Under the pieces are notes generated by a model that saw only the letters and a list, made by a program, of their open reading frames with translations, was not told the DNA's origin and searched no databases. The translations under genes were made by a program, and so were the position numbers. Shown here piece by piece: positions 36,709 to 45,803 of a stretch of 64,000 nucleotides of DNA (position 1 is its first letter; each line of letters starts with the position of its first letter). Where the stretch lies: NCBI GenBank assembly GCA_963840545.1, contig CAWIZE010000002.1, forward strand, positions 496,001-560,000, given 5' to 3'. The stretch comes from JAKAWQ01 sp963840545 (GTDB lineage: Bacteria; Pseudomonadota; Alphaproteobacteria; Acetobacterales; Acetobacteraceae).

Positions 36709-37272
36709 TCAGCCGAGGCGGTGGATGAACGCGGCGAAGGCCTTCAGCGCGGCGGCGATGAAGTCGCGAACGGTCTGGTCGGTCAATTCTCCGTTCGCAT
36801 CGAGCTTGGTCTGCACGGCCGGCACGATGAGCTCGGGCCGGTTGAGGACATAGGCGTCGAGGAAGACCATCGACTGGCGGAGGTGATATTGCGCGCGGGC
36901 GCCGCCGAGCATGCCCATCGAGGCCGAGGCGAGGGCGATCGGCTTGCCGGCGAAAGGCTGCGGGGAGAGGCGCGAGAGCCAGTCGATCGCGTTCTTGAGC
37001 CCGCCGGGGATCGAGTAGTTGTATTCGGGCGTGACGATGACCATCCCGTCGGCGGGCGCGATCCGCCCCGCCAGCGCGGTCACGGCGGGCGGGAAGCCGT
37101 TGGCGTGCAGATCGGCGTCGTAGAGCGGGAGGTCGCGGATCGAGGGCAGCGGCTCGATCGTCATGCCGGGCGGCGCGAGCGCGGGCAGGGCGCGGGCGAT
37201 GGCGCCGTTGTACGAGCCCTTGCGCAGGCTGCCGAGCAGCGAAACGACCTTCAGCGGTTTGGCGTCGGACAT
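36709..37272 (-). CDS. NADPH-dependent FMN reductase
   Basis: This 187-aa flavodoxin-fold protein belongs to the chromate/azo-reductase-like NADPH-FMN reductase family: VVSLLGSLRKGSYNGAIARA binds FMN phosphate, and TPEYNYSIPGGLKNAIDWLS is the family signature, with SASMGMLGGARAQYHLRQ. The ATG at 37272 has GGGAGA upstream. It converges on the CinA-type gene with a 7-nt gap. The role is probably quinone or flavin reduction under stress. Confidence 0.9.
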   Translation of the reverse strand: MSDAKPLKVVSLLGSLRKGSYNGAIARALPALAPPGMTIEPLPSIRDLPLYDADLHANGFPPAVTALAGRIAPADGMVIVTPEYNYSIPGGLKNAIDWLSRLSPQPFAGKPIALASASMGMLGGARAQYHLRQSMVFLDAYVLNRPELIVPAVQTKLDANGELTDQTVRDFIAAALKAFAAFIHRLG

Positions 37273-37343
37273 CGGGCTCTCCCTCTTCGCCGGGACTATG
37301 GGGCGAGCGGGGACTGCCCGGAAGAGGGTCGGGGCCGCTCGCC

Positions 37344-37395
37344 GGACGTTGCCAAGGGACATTGCCAGGGGACATTGCCACGGGACATTGCCACC
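37344..37395. repeat. 13-bp tandem repeat, four copies
   Basis: GGACATTGCCANG is repeated four times (37344-37356, 37357-37369, 37370-37382, 37383-37395) with one or two changes per copy. It lies in the divergent gap between the FMN reductase and DUF2889 genes, 43 nt before the latter's ATG, so copy number could alter spacing of promoter elements. Confidence 0.9.
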
Positions 37396-37437
37396 GTCCT
37401 GCTGCATCGCAATATCCGGGGGAAAAGCGAGGATGCC

Positions 37438-38040
37438 ATGGCCCTGAGCAAGCCCACCGAACGCGAGCTGATGCACGAGCGCGAGATCATCATCCGCGGC
37501 TACCGCCGTTCGGACGGCCTCTTCGACATCGAGGCGCATCTCATCGACACCAAGAGCTACAGCTTTCCGGCCGAGGATCGGGGCCGGATCGCCGCCGGCG
37601 AGCCGCTCCACGAGATGTGGGTCCGGCTGACCGTGGACGAGGATCTGCTGATCGTGGCGTGCGAGGCGGCGACGGACCACGGGCCCTACACGATCTGCCC
37701 GGACGCGGCTCCGAGTTTTGCCGGGCTCGCCGGCCTGCGGATCGGCCGCGGCTTCCTCAAGGCCGCCGCCGAGCGCGTCGGCGGCGTCGCCGGCTGCACG
37801 CATCTGCGCGAGCTGCTCCAGCAGCTCGGCACGGTCGCCTTCCAGACGCTCTATCCCGTGCGGGCGCGCAAGGAGGCGGCGGGCCAGGCCGCCGGGTCGG
37901 CGCCGCGGCTGCTCGACAGCTGCTATGCCTATGCGACGTCGGGCCCGGTGGTGCGCCGCCGCTGGCCCCAGTTCTATACCGGGCCTGCGGGCCTGACGGG
38001 GCCGGCGGGCCCGGCGGCGCCGCTCGCCGCCGACGACTGA
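37438..38040 (+). CDS. DUF2889 family protein with collagen-like tail
   Basis: The 200-aa product matches DUF2889: HEREIIIRGYRRSDGLFDIE, AHLIDTKSYSF, GEPLHEMWVRLTVDEDLLIV, GCTHLRELLQQLGTVAFQTL, and LLDSCYAYATSGPVVRRRWP. Its molecular role is unknown. The last 20 residues are a low-complexity, collagen-like TGPAGLTGPAGPAAP tail that the family does not usually need, another likely result of short tandem duplication. The ATG at 37438 starts within normal distance of the conserved region. Confidence 0.8.
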   Translation: MALSKPTERELMHEREIIIRGYRRSDGLFDIEAHLIDTKSYSFPAEDRGRIAAGEPLHEMWVRLTVDEDLLIVACEAATDHGPYTICPDAAPSFAGLAGLRIGRGFLKAAAERVGGVAGCTHLRELLQQLGTVAFQTLYPVRARKEAAGQAAGSAPRLLDSCYAYATSGPVVRRRWPQFYTGPAGLTGPAGPAAPLAADD

Positions 38041-38084
38041 GGCGCGGCCCGCGGCCGGCGGGCGACAACCTGGGAGGAAACATC

Positions 38085-39389
38085 GTGTCGCAAAGCGACA
38101 ACCCGAGGGCCAGCGGCGGCGCGGCCGGCTGGAAGAGCTTCGTCACGCATCTCGAGTGCTCCGCGACCGGCGAGCGCATGCCGGCCGATCGCCTGGCAGG
38201 CCTCTCGGCAGCGGGCAAGCCGCTGCTGGTGCGCTACGACCTCGCCGCGGCGCGGGCCGCGCTCACCCGTGAGGCGCTCGCCGGGCGGCCGGCCGATCTC
38301 TGGCGCTGGCGGGAGCTGCTGCCGATCCGTCGCGCCGGCGACATCGTGAGCCTCGGCGAGACGGCGACGCCGCTCCTCCCGTTGCGGCGGGTCGCCGCCG
38401 GCGCGGCGGTGCTCGTCAAGGACGAAGGAAGGCTGCCGACCGGGTCCTTCAAGGCACGCGGCCTCGCCGTCGCGGTCGCGATGGCGAAATCCTTCGGCGT
38501 CGCCCATCTGGCGATGCCCACCAACGGCAATGCCGGGTCCGCCATGGCCGCCTATGCAAGCCGCGCCGGCATGCGCGCGACGGTCTTCTGCCCCGAGGAC
38601 ACGCCGGAGGTGAACGTCTCCGAGATCGCGCTGCAGGGTGCTGCGGTCTATCGCGTCAACGGCCTCATCGACGATTGCGGGCGGATCGTCGGGGAAGGGG
38701 CGGAGAAAGCCGGCTGGTTCGATCTCTCGACGCTCAAGGAGCCGTACCGCATCGAGGGCAAGAAGACGATGGGCTTCGAGCTCGCCGAACAGCTCGGCTG
38801 GGACCTGCCCGACGTGATCTTCTACCCGACCGGCGGCGGCACCGGCCTGATCGGCATGTGGAAGGGCTTCGCCGAGCTCGAGGCGGTCGGCCTGATCGGC
38901 CCCCGCCGCCCGCGCATGGTCGCGGTGCAGGCGAGCGGCTGCGCGCCGATCGTCCGCGCCTTCGAGGCCGGGGCCGAGCACGCCCTGCGCTGGGAGGACG
39001 CGCAGACCATCGCCGCCGGCATCCGCGTGCCGCGGGCGCTCGGCGATTTCCTGATCCTGCGCGCGATCCGCGAGAGCGGCGGCTTCGCGATCGCCGTGCC
39101 CGATGCGGCGATCGTGGCGGCGATCGGGGAGGTCGGACGGGAGGAGGGGATGCTGCTCTGCCCCGAGGGTGCCGCGACCTTCGCCGCCTGGCGCGCCGCC
39201 GTCGCCTCCGGCCGGGTGGGGATGGGCGAGCGCGCCGTGCTCTTCAACTGTGCCACCGGGCTGAAATACCCGCTCCCGCCGGCAGGCCGGCGGATCGAGC
39301 GCAACGCGGCGATCGATTACGCGCAGTTCGCGGCAGTCACAGCGGCAGGGGCCCCGACTTCAGGTGCTCCATCGCGAAACGGCTGGTGA
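38085..39389 (+). CDS. thrC: Threonine synthase (PLP-dependent)
   Basis: The 434-aa product is a fold-type II PLP enzyme of the threonine synthase group: FVTHLECSATGERMPADRLA (a zinc-ribbon-like start with a single Cys), SLGETATPLLPL, the PLP lysine in PTGSFKARGLAVAVAMAKSF, PTNGNAGSAMAAYASRAGMR, and FYPTGGGTGLIGMWKGFAEL. The start is GTG at 38085 behind a strong GGGAGGAAA. Its 3' end overlaps the converging Lrp gene by 53 nt, and the last 15 or so residues look non-conserved. Threonine dehydratase-like function cannot be fully excluded. Confidence 0.85.
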   Translation: MSQSDNPRASGGAAGWKSFVTHLECSATGERMPADRLAGLSAAGKPLLVRYDLAAARAALTREALAGRPADLWRWRELLPIRRAGDIVSLGETATPLLPLRRVAAGAAVLVKDEGRLPTGSFKARGLAVAVAMAKSFGVAHLAMPTNGNAGSAMAAYASRAGMRATVFCPEDTPEVNVSEIALQGAAVYRVNGLIDDCGRIVGEGAEKAGWFDLSTLKEPYRIEGKKTMGFELAEQLGWDLPDVIFYPTGGGTGLIGMWKGFAELEAVGLIGPRRPRMVAVQASGCAPIVRAFEAGAEHALRWEDAQTIAAGIRVPRALGDFLILRAIRESGGFAIAVPDAAIVAAIGEVGREEGMLLCPEGAATFAAWRAAVASGRVGMGERAVLFNCATGLKYPLPPAGRRIERNAAIDYAQFAAVTAAGAPTSGAPSRNGW

Positions 39390-39816
39390 CGTTGCGCAGC
39401 GGGACGGCCTCGATCAGCCGCCGATAGAACCCGTCATAGGCGGCGATGTCCGGCACCACCACGTGCAGCAGGTAATCGACATCCCCGCTCATCCGCCAGG
39501 CGCCGACGATCTCCGGGGTCTTCGCCACCACCGCGGCGAAGCGCTCGAGCCAGGCGGCCGAATGATCGGCGGTCTCGACCGCGACGAAGGCGCTGACCGG
39601 CAGGCCGACCTTCCCGGCATCGATCACGGCGATGCGGCCGCGGATCACGCCTGCCTCCTCGAGGCGGCGGATGCGCTTCCAGCACGGGGTCGCGGTGAGC
39701 GCGACGCGGCGGGCGATCTCGTTGAGCGAGAGGCTCGCGTCGGCGGCGAGGAGGCGGAGGATGGCGCGGTCGGTGGCATCGAGATCGCGCGCGGTCTTCT
39801 CCTCCGCGACCGTCAT
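39337..39816 (-). CDS. Lrp/AsnC family regulator
   Basis: This 159-aa regulator has an N-terminal helix-turn-helix (LDATDRAILRLLAADASLSL, NEIARRVALTATPCWKRIRR) and a C-terminal RAM domain (VGLPVSAFVAVETADHSAAW, DVDYLLHVVVPDIAAYDGFY). GGAGC 7-9 nt before the ATG at 39816 sets the start. Such proteins sense amino acids. Its target is unknown; convergence on thrC rather than divergence from an amino acid gene gives no clear hint. Confidence 0.92.
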   Translation of the reverse strand: MTVAEEKTARDLDATDRAILRLLAADASLSLNEIARRVALTATPCWKRIRRLEEAGVIRGRIAVIDAGKVGLPVSAFVAVETADHSAAWLERFAAVVAKTPEIVGAWRMSGDVDYLLHVVVPDIAAYDGFYRRLIEAVPLRNVTSRFAMEHLKSGPLPL

Positions 39817-39902
39817 AAAGAAGCTCCTTCTCCCGGGTAGGCAATTCGGTCCCATTCTAGGGGCGGGATGGCGTGCAAGGGAAAAAATCTTCCGAATGAG
39901 CT

Positions 39903-40184
39903 TTACCCGGAGACGTTCTCCTCGGGCGTCTTGAGCGTGAGCGAGAGGGCGTGCAGCCCGGCCCCGAACTCGGCCGCGAGGGCTTCGTGCACGGCGCGCG
40001 CCCGCTCCACCCGGCTCAGGCCTCGGAAGAGGGGCGAGACGAGCCGCACCGAGAAATGGGTCTCGCCTTCCGGGCGGGCGCCGCTATGGCCGGCGTGGCG
40101 GTGGGACATGTCGGCGACCTCGAGCGCGCTCGGCGCGAAGATGGTGCGCAGCACGGCGGCGATGCGATCGGTGCGACTCTGCAT
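39903..40184 (-). CDS. BolA family protein
   Basis: The 93-aa product shows the BolA fold signature: LRTIFAPSALEVADMSHRHA, then ETHFSVRLVSPLFRGLSRVE and RARAVHEALAAEF. BolA proteins work with monothiol glutaredoxins in iron-sulphur handling and stress response. In alphaproteobacteria this gene is often divergent from the J-domain gene before cobST, exactly as here. Confidence 0.92.
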   Translation of the reverse strand: MQSRTDRIAAVLRTIFAPSALEVADMSHRHAGHSGARPEGETHFSVRLVSPLFRGLSRVERARAVHEALAAEFGAGLHALSLTLKTPEENVSG

Positions 40185-40276
40185 TGCGCAGATATCGTCG
40201 GATTGTCACGCCGCGCCAAGGGTTCGGATTGGCCGTCCCGTTGCCAAAGGGGGGGAGGAGACCCCATAAGCGTGGG

Positions 40277-40912
40277 GTGGAAACGACCCCATCCCGCCGC
40301 TCTTCGCGCCCGCGGGCCTTCGCGCCCGACCCGGACGCGCCGGGGCGGAGCTGCGACATGCCGGGCTGCACGGCGCTCGGCCAGTATCGCGCGCCGCGCT
40401 CGCCCCGGGCGCTGCGCGAATGGCTCTGGTTCTGTCTCGATCACGTGCGGGCGTACAACGCCTCCTGGGACTATTATCGCGGCATGAGCCCGGGCCAGAT
40501 CGAGGCCGAGATCCGCGCCGACGTCTCCTGGCAGCGGCCGACCTGGCCGCTCGGCCGGATCGGCGGGCAGGACTGGCGGCATTCGGCGTGGGTCGAGGAT
40601 CCGCTCGGCGCGCTTTCCGCGCACGCCGCCCACGCCGCCCCCGGGCCGCCGGCGGAAGAGGCGCCGGCTGAGCTCCGGCCCCACCTCGCCACCCTCGCGC
40701 TCAACTGGCCGCTGACGCTGGAGGCGCTGAAGTCGCGCTACAAGGAGCTGGCCAAGCGGCACCATCCGGATGCCAATGGCGGCGATCGCAGTGCCGAGGA
40801 GCTCCTCAAGACCATCAATCTTGCCTATGCGACCGTGCGCAGCCGGCTCCGCCGCGGCGCCGCCGGGAGCGGCCCGGCCGCAGGCAACGGCCCGGCCGCC
40901 GCCGCCGGCTGA
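40277..40912 (+). CDS. J-domain (DnaJ-like) protein
   Basis: The product has an N-terminal cysteine-containing segment (RSCDMPGCTALGQYRAPRSP, WFCLDHVRAYNASWDYYRGM) and a C-terminal J domain with the HPD motif (RYKELAKRHHPDANGGDRSA). This is the alphaproteobacterial J protein that precedes cobST. The start is uncertain: GTG at 40277 gives a normal-length N-terminus, while ATG at 40184 would add 31 residues of basic sequence overlapping the bolA start. An Ala/Gly-rich low-complexity tail closes the protein. It probably recruits DnaK to a specific client. Confidence 0.8.
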   Translation: METTPSRRSSRPRAFAPDPDAPGRSCDMPGCTALGQYRAPRSPRALREWLWFCLDHVRAYNASWDYYRGMSPGQIEAEIRADVSWQRPTWPLGRIGGQDWRHSAWVEDPLGALSAHAAHAAPGPPAEEAPAELRPHLATLALNWPLTLEALKSRYKELAKRHHPDANGGDRSAEELLKTINLAYATVRSRLRRGAAGSGPAAGNGPAAAAG

Positions 40913-40985
40913 GCCGCCGCCCTTCGCAGGCCCGCCTCCCGGCATTACATTACGAATCCCCGATCGTCACAGGACCGTCCGGCCG

Positions 40986-42002
40986 ATGAACCAGCTTGCC
41001 GCCGCCACAGATTCGCGCATCGCACCGACTTCGGCCATCGATCTGCCGGACATCACCGTCAACGCGCGCCAGACCTTCGGGCTCGCAACCGACATGACGG
41101 TGCCCGCCTTCTCGGTCCGCACCGAGCATGTCCCCGACGTCGACGAGGCATACCGGTTCGACCGCGAGACCACGCTCGCGATCCTCGCCGGCTTCGCCCA
41201 TAACCGCCGGGTGCTGATCCAGGGCTATCACGGGACCGGCAAGTCCACCCACATCGAGCAGGTGGCAGCAAGGCTCAACTGGCCCTGCATCCGCATCAAC
41301 CTCGACAGCCACATCAGCCGCATCGACCTCATCGGCAAGGATGCGATCGTGCTGAAGGAGGGCAAGCAGGTCACCGAGTTCCGCGAAGGCATCCTGCCCT
41401 GGGCGCTGCAACACGCCTGCGCGCTGGTCTTCGACGAGTACGACGCCGGCCGTCCGGACGTGATGTTCGTGATCCAGCGCGTGCTCGAGGTGGAGGGCAA
41501 GCTCACGCTCCTCGATCAGAACCGCGTGATCCGCCCGCACCCGGCCTTCCGCCTCTACGCCACCGCCAACACGGTCGGGCTCGGCGATACCACCGGGCTC
41601 TATCACGGCACGCAGCAGATCAACCAGGGCCAGATGGACCGCTGGAACATCGTCGCCACGCTCAACTACCTCCAGCACGATCAGGAGGTCGAGATCGTGA
41701 TGGCCAAGCTCGGCGCCGATCCCGAGGACGCCGGCGTCAAGCGGCGCATCGAGAGCATGGTGGCGCTCGCCGATCTCACGCGCGCCGGCTTCGTCAACGG
41801 CGACATCTCCACCGTGATGAGCCCGCGCACGGTCATCACGCTGGCCGAGAACGCCCGCATCTTCGGCGATCTCGGCTTCGCCTTCCGCCTCACCTTCCTC
41901 AACAAATGCGACGAGGCGGAGCGGCAGATCGTCGCCGAATATTACCAGCGCTGCTTCAACGAGGAGATCCCCACGGGGGCCTTCCTGCGCAAGGCGTCCT
42001 GA
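40986..42002 (+). CDS. cobS: Cobaltochelatase AAA+ subunit CobS
   Basis: CobS is the ATPase that, with CobT, drives CobN to insert cobalt in aerobic B12 synthesis. The 338-aa AAA+ protein carries Walker A RVLIQGYHGTGKSTHIEQVA, Walker B CALVFDEYDAGRPDVMFVIQ, and RLYATANTVGLGDTTGLYHG. The ATG at 40986 matches family starts. cobT follows 25 nt downstream. No other cobalamin genes are in the window, so the complex may work with a remote cobN. Confidence 0.96.
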   Translation: MNQLAAATDSRIAPTSAIDLPDITVNARQTFGLATDMTVPAFSVRTEHVPDVDEAYRFDRETTLAILAGFAHNRRVLIQGYHGTGKSTHIEQVAARLNWPCIRINLDSHISRIDLIGKDAIVLKEGKQVTEFREGILPWALQHACALVFDEYDAGRPDVMFVIQRVLEVEGKLTLLDQNRVIRPHPAFRLYATANTVGLGDTTGLYHGTQQINQGQMDRWNIVATLNYLQHDQEVEIVMAKLGADPEDAGVKRRIESMVALADLTRAGFVNGDISTVMSPRTVITLAENARIFGDLGFAFRLTFLNKCDEAERQIVAEYYQRCFNEEIPTGAFLRKAS

Positions 42003-42027
42003 TCGCGGGCGATATATCCTGGGTGAA

Positions 42028-43891
42028 ATGAGCGGTTCGCAGGGCAACGACCGGGTCGAGGAGTTCAAGCGCGCGACCGCGAGCGCGCTGCGGGCGCTTG
42101 CCGCCGAGCCCGAGGTCCAGGTCGCCTTCCAGCCCGGCCCCTCCGGCCTTGCCGGCAAGCGCGCCCGCCTGCCGCTGCCGACGCGGGCGCTGCCGCCGGC
42201 CGAGCGCTCGCGGCTGCGCGGCACCGCGGATTCCGTCGCCCTCCGCCTCCGCCACCACGACGACGCCACCCACGCCGCGCGCAGCCCGGGCGGGCGCGAG
42301 GCGAAGGAGGTCTACGACGCGCTCGAACAGGTGCGCGTCGAGGTCGTCGGCTCCCGCCACATGGCCGGCGTCGCCGCCAATCTCCGCGCCCGGCTCGGCG
42401 AGGAGTGCGAAGCCGAGGGCTACGACCGGATGACGCGGAAGGACCAGCTTCCGCTCGCCACCGCGCTCGCCCTGCTCGCCCGCGAACGCCTCTCGGGCGA
42501 GGGGGTGCCGGCGGCCGCTTCGCCCATCCTCGACACCTGGCGCGGCACGCTCGGCGCCGACGCCGAGACGGCGATGGCCGAGCTCGCCCGCGCCCAGGAC
42601 GACCAGGCCGCCTACGCCCGCGCCGCGCGCCGGCTGCTCGCCGCCCTCGATCTCGCCGAGGCCGAGGCCGAGACCGACGCCGAGGAAGGGGGCGAGCAGA
42701 ACGAGGAGGGCGAGGAGTCCGGCGCCCAGGACAACAGCGCCGATGGCAAGGGCCGCCCCGACGCCGACAGCGAGGCAATGCTCGGGGCCGAGTCCAAGGA
42801 AGCGGAAGGCGAGGCTACCGAGGAAGGCGAGGAGTCCGAGGACGACGCCGCCGCGGGGGACGAGCAGCCGGGCGGGCCGCAGCCGCGCCGCGAACCCGCC
42901 GGCGGCGCCCATGAAGGCGCCTACCGCGCCTATACGCGGAGCTTCGACGAGGAGATCGCGGCCGACGATCTCTGCGACCCCGAAGAGCTCGGACGGCTCC
43001 GCCAGCAGCTCGACCAGCAGCTCCAGCACCTCCACGGCGTCGTCTCCAAGCTCGCCAACCGCCTCCAGCGCCGCCTGCTCGCCCAGCAGCAGCGGGCCTG
43101 GGACTTCGATCTCGACGAGGGCCTGCTCGACGCCGGGCGCCTCGCCCGGGTGGTCGTCAACCCGCTGCAATCGCTCTCCTACAAGCGCGAGCGCGAGACC
43201 GATTTCCGCGACACCGTGGTCGGCCTGCTGCTCGACAACTCGGGCAGCATGCGCGGTCGGCCGATCACGGTCGCGGCGATGTGCGGGGACATCCTCGCCC
43301 GCACCCTCGAGCGCTGCGGGGTGAAGGTCGAGATCCTCGGCTTCACCACGCGGGCCTGGAAGGGCGGGCAGAGCCGCGAGCGCTGGGTGGCCGACGGCAA
43401 GCCGCGCAACCCCGGCCGGCTCAACGACCTCCGCCACATCATCTACAAGTCCGCCGACCAGCCCTGGCGGCGGGCGCGCAAGAATCTCGGCCTGATGCTG
43501 CGCGAGGGCCTGCTCAAGGAGAACATCGACGGCGAGGCCCTGCTCTGGGCCTATCGCCGCCTCCTCGCCCGGCCCGAATTCCGCCGCATCCTGATGGTCA
43601 TCAGCGACGGCGCGCCGGTCGACGATTTCGACCCTCTCCGTCAACCCCGGCAACTATCTCGAGAAGCACCTCCGCGAGGTCATCCACGAGGTCGAGAACC
43701 GCGACCTCGTCGAGCTGATCGCGATCGGCATCGGCCACGACGTCACCCGCTACTACCGCCGCGCGGTGACCATCGTCGATGCCGAGGAGCTGGGCGGGAC
43801 GATGATGAAGAAGCTCGCCGAGCTGTTCGACGAGGACGCCGCGCTGGCCTGGGCGCGAACCTCCTCGCGCCAGGCGGCGCTGGTGGTGTGA
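42028..43891 (+). pseudogene. cobT: Cobaltochelatase subunit CobT, frameshifted near the C-terminus
   Basis: The frame from ATG at 42028 encodes the CobT N-terminal domain (EEFKRATASALRALAAEPEV), a very acidic central segment (about residues 210-285) and the start of a von Willebrand A domain with an intact MIDAS (GLLLDNSGSMRGRPITVAAM). After VISDGAPVDD the frame goes wrong. Removing one T from TTT at 43626-43628 restores DDSTLSVNPGNYLEKHLREV and the normal end (AIGIGHDVTRYYRRAVTIVD ... SRQAALVV) with a stop at 43889-43891. Without correction the product has a 90-residue Arg/Pro-rich junk tail. Given intact cobS, a sequence error is more likely than loss. Confidence 0.85.
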
Positions 43892-43904
43892 GGAGATCCT
43901 TCAC

Positions 43905-44828
43905 CTGATCCTGCTCACCAACGGCGAGGGCTATCCCGGCGCCGATACTGCCGCCCGCATGCTCACCGAAGGCCGGCCCGTGCTCGACGCGATCGAGGCC
44001 GGCGTGCGCCTGGTCGAGGCGGACGAGCGGGTGCGCACGGTCGGCCGCGGCGGCTGGGCCAATATCCTGGGCGAGGTCGAGCTGGACGCCGCGATGATGG
44101 ACGGGACCACCCTGCAGACCGGCGCGGTCGGCGCGGTCCAGGGTTTTCTCCATCCGGTCTCGATCGCGCGGGCGGTGATGGAGCGCCTGCCCCATGGGCT
44201 GCTGGTCGGGCGCGGGGCCGAGATGTTCGCCCGCGAGATCGGCGCCGAGACCGGGGAAAACCTGCTGCCCCACGCCCGTGACGCCTGGCGGGCCTGGTTC
44301 GAGGCCGAGGTCTCCCCCGCGGAGCGCGAACGCTGGCCCGCCTCGGGCCTCGTCCAGCACGTGTGCAGGCAGGTCCAGCCGGAGCGACCGGCGGGCACCA
44401 CGATCTTCATCGCCCGCGACCGCGGCGGCGCGATCGGCTCCGGCACCAGCACCTCCGGCTGGCAATGGAAATATCCCGGCCGGCTCGGCGACACGCCGAT
44501 CATCGGCGCCGGCTCCTATGCCGATACACGCTACGGCGCCTCAGCCTGCACCGGCGTCGGCGAAATGGCGATCCGCTGCGGCACCGCCCGCGCCGTCGTC
44601 CTCTACCTCAAGAAAGGCGCCTCGGTGCACGATGCGGTCGCCGAGGCAGTGGAGGACATGCGGGCGATGCAAGGCGGCCTGATCGGGCGCATCACCATCC
44701 ACGCCATCGACGCAAGCGACAACCACCGCGTCGTCGCCGTCAACGGCGATGGACGGAACGAATACTGGCTCTGGCGCGAGGGCGAGGAACGCGCCAGCCG
44801 CCAGCGCTGCGAGCCGATTCCCCTTTAG
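43905..44828 (+). CDS. Aspartylglucosaminidase-like Ntn hydrolase, probable CTG start
   Basis: This is an N-terminal-nucleophile amidase of the isoaspartyl peptidase / N4-glucosaminyl-asparaginase family. Visible motifs are GRGGWANILGEVELDAAMMD, the autocleavage and nucleophile Thr in AIGSGTSTSGWQWKYPGRLG, and DTPIIGAGSYADTRYGASAC followed by TGVGE. The family's first beta strand (LILLTNGEGYPGADTAARML) lies upstream of the first ATG (43959) and is reached only from CTG at 43905, which has AGGAG 9 nt before it (43891-43895). A CTG start, or a base change in an ATG, is therefore likely. It follows cobT closely but has no known link to B12. Confidence 0.78.
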   Translation: MILLTNGEGYPGADTAARMLTEGRPVLDAIEAGVRLVEADERVRTVGRGGWANILGEVELDAAMMDGTTLQTGAVGAVQGFLHPVSIARAVMERLPHGLLVGRGAEMFAREIGAETGENLLPHARDAWRAWFEAEVSPAERERWPASGLVQHVCRQVQPERPAGTTIFIARDRGGAIGSGTSTSGWQWKYPGRLGDTPIIGAGSYADTRYGASACTGVGEMAIRCGTARAVVLYLKKGASVHDAVAEAVEDMRAMQGGLIGRITIHAIDASDNHRVVAVNGDGRNEYWLWREGEERASRQRCEPIPL

Positions 44829-44834
44829 CTCGGT

Positions 44835-45026
44835 TCAGCCCCGCCGGAAGAAGGCGTCCGCCGCGCTCCGGTGGCCCTCCTTGCGGACCATGTCGGCCTC
44901 GACCCGGACGATCTCGGCGCGCAGCTCCTCGCGATAGGCGGCCAGCTCGGCGAGCCCCAGCGGGTCGAGGCGGAGCGGCGCGAGGCGCGCCACCGGCTTC
45001 TTCGGAGTCTCATCTTCGTCGATCAT
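44835..45026 (-). CDS. DUF1192 family protein (63 aa)
   Basis: This small acidic protein is typical of alphaproteobacteria: MIDEDETPKKPVARLAPLRL, then DPLGLAELAAYREELRAEIV and a terminal KEGHRSAADAFFRRG. The helical middle segment and the conserved end define DUF1192. It is cytosolic and of unknown role. It converges on the Ntn hydrolase gene and is divergent from trcR. Confidence 0.85.
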   Translation of the reverse strand: MIDEDETPKKPVARLAPLRLDPLGLAELAAYREELRAEIVRVEADMVRKEGHRSAADAFFRRG

Positions 45027-45188
45027 CCGCCCCTCCCATCAAGGCCGGAACCGCTTATATCAGCACGGGTGCCGGTCAGGCCTGCGTATTGACCCGCCGG
45101 GAGGCGCGGGGCATATCCCGAGGCTTCCCCGCTGGCGCGCGCGGCCTCGTTCGCTCCCGCCCCTTTCGCGTGCAAAATGGAACGTGTC

Positions 45189-45767
45189 ATGGCCCTGCCG
45201 CTGATGCCGAAGGCCACCGCCGTATGGCTGATCGAAAAGACGGCGCTGACCTTCGAGCAGATCGCCGATTTCTGCGGCATGCATCCGCTCGAGGTGCAGG
45301 CGATCGCCGATGGCGAGGTCGCGCAGGGCATCGTCGGCTACGATCCGGTTGCCAACGGCCAGCTGACCGCCGCCGAGATCAAGCGCTGCGAGGCCGAGCC
45401 CAAGGCCCGGCTGACTCTGCTCGCGCCCGCCAATCCCCTGCCGCGGCGCACCACCGGGGCGCACTACACGCCGGTGGCGAAGCGCAATGACCGCCCCGAC
45501 GCCATCGCCTTCCTGCTGCGCAACCACCCCCAGCTCACCGACGCGCAGATTAGCAAGCTGCTCGGCACGACCAAGGAGACGATCCAGAAGGTGCGGGACC
45601 GCAGCCACTGGAACAGCGCCAACATCAAGCCGCGCGACCCGGTCTTCCTCGGCCTCTGCAGCCAGGGCGACCTCAACGGCGCGGTCGCGGCGGCCAACGA
45701 GCGGCTGGCACGCGACGGCCAGACGGTGCCGACCCCACCTCCGCCCGAGACCGACGAGGCCGCCTGA
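45189..45767 (+). CDS. TrcR-like cell-cycle regulator (DUF1013)
   Basis: The 192-aa product matches the DUF1013 family, whose Caulobacter-type members are called TrcR: MALPLMPKATAVWLIEKTAL, DFCGMHPLEVQAIADGEVAQ, GIVGYDPVANGQLTAAEIKR, and a helix-turn-helix-like LTDAQISKLLGTTKETIQKV followed by RDRSHWNSANIKPRDPV. I choose the ATG at 45189 because family members begin MALPLMPK; an in-frame ATG four codons upstream (45177) is possible. Gene neighbours fit other alphaproteobacteria. Confidence 0.88.
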   Translation: MALPLMPKATAVWLIEKTALTFEQIADFCGMHPLEVQAIADGEVAQGIVGYDPVANGQLTAAEIKRCEAEPKARLTLLAPANPLPRRTTGAHYTPVAKRNDRPDAIAFLLRNHPQLTDAQISKLLGTTKETIQKVRDRSHWNSANIKPRDPVFLGLCSQGDLNGAVAAANERLARDGQTVPTPPPPETDEAA

Positions 45768-45803
45768 AGCAGGGGCGGTCTGACGGGGGAGGTGCCCGGG
45801 TGC

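Noticed and set aside
43620..43891. Programmed +1 frameshifting in cobT
   Set aside because: There is no slippery codon followed by a rare codon or stop at the shift point, CobT homologues as I know them are encoded in one frame, and four other genes here show the same kind of insertion.
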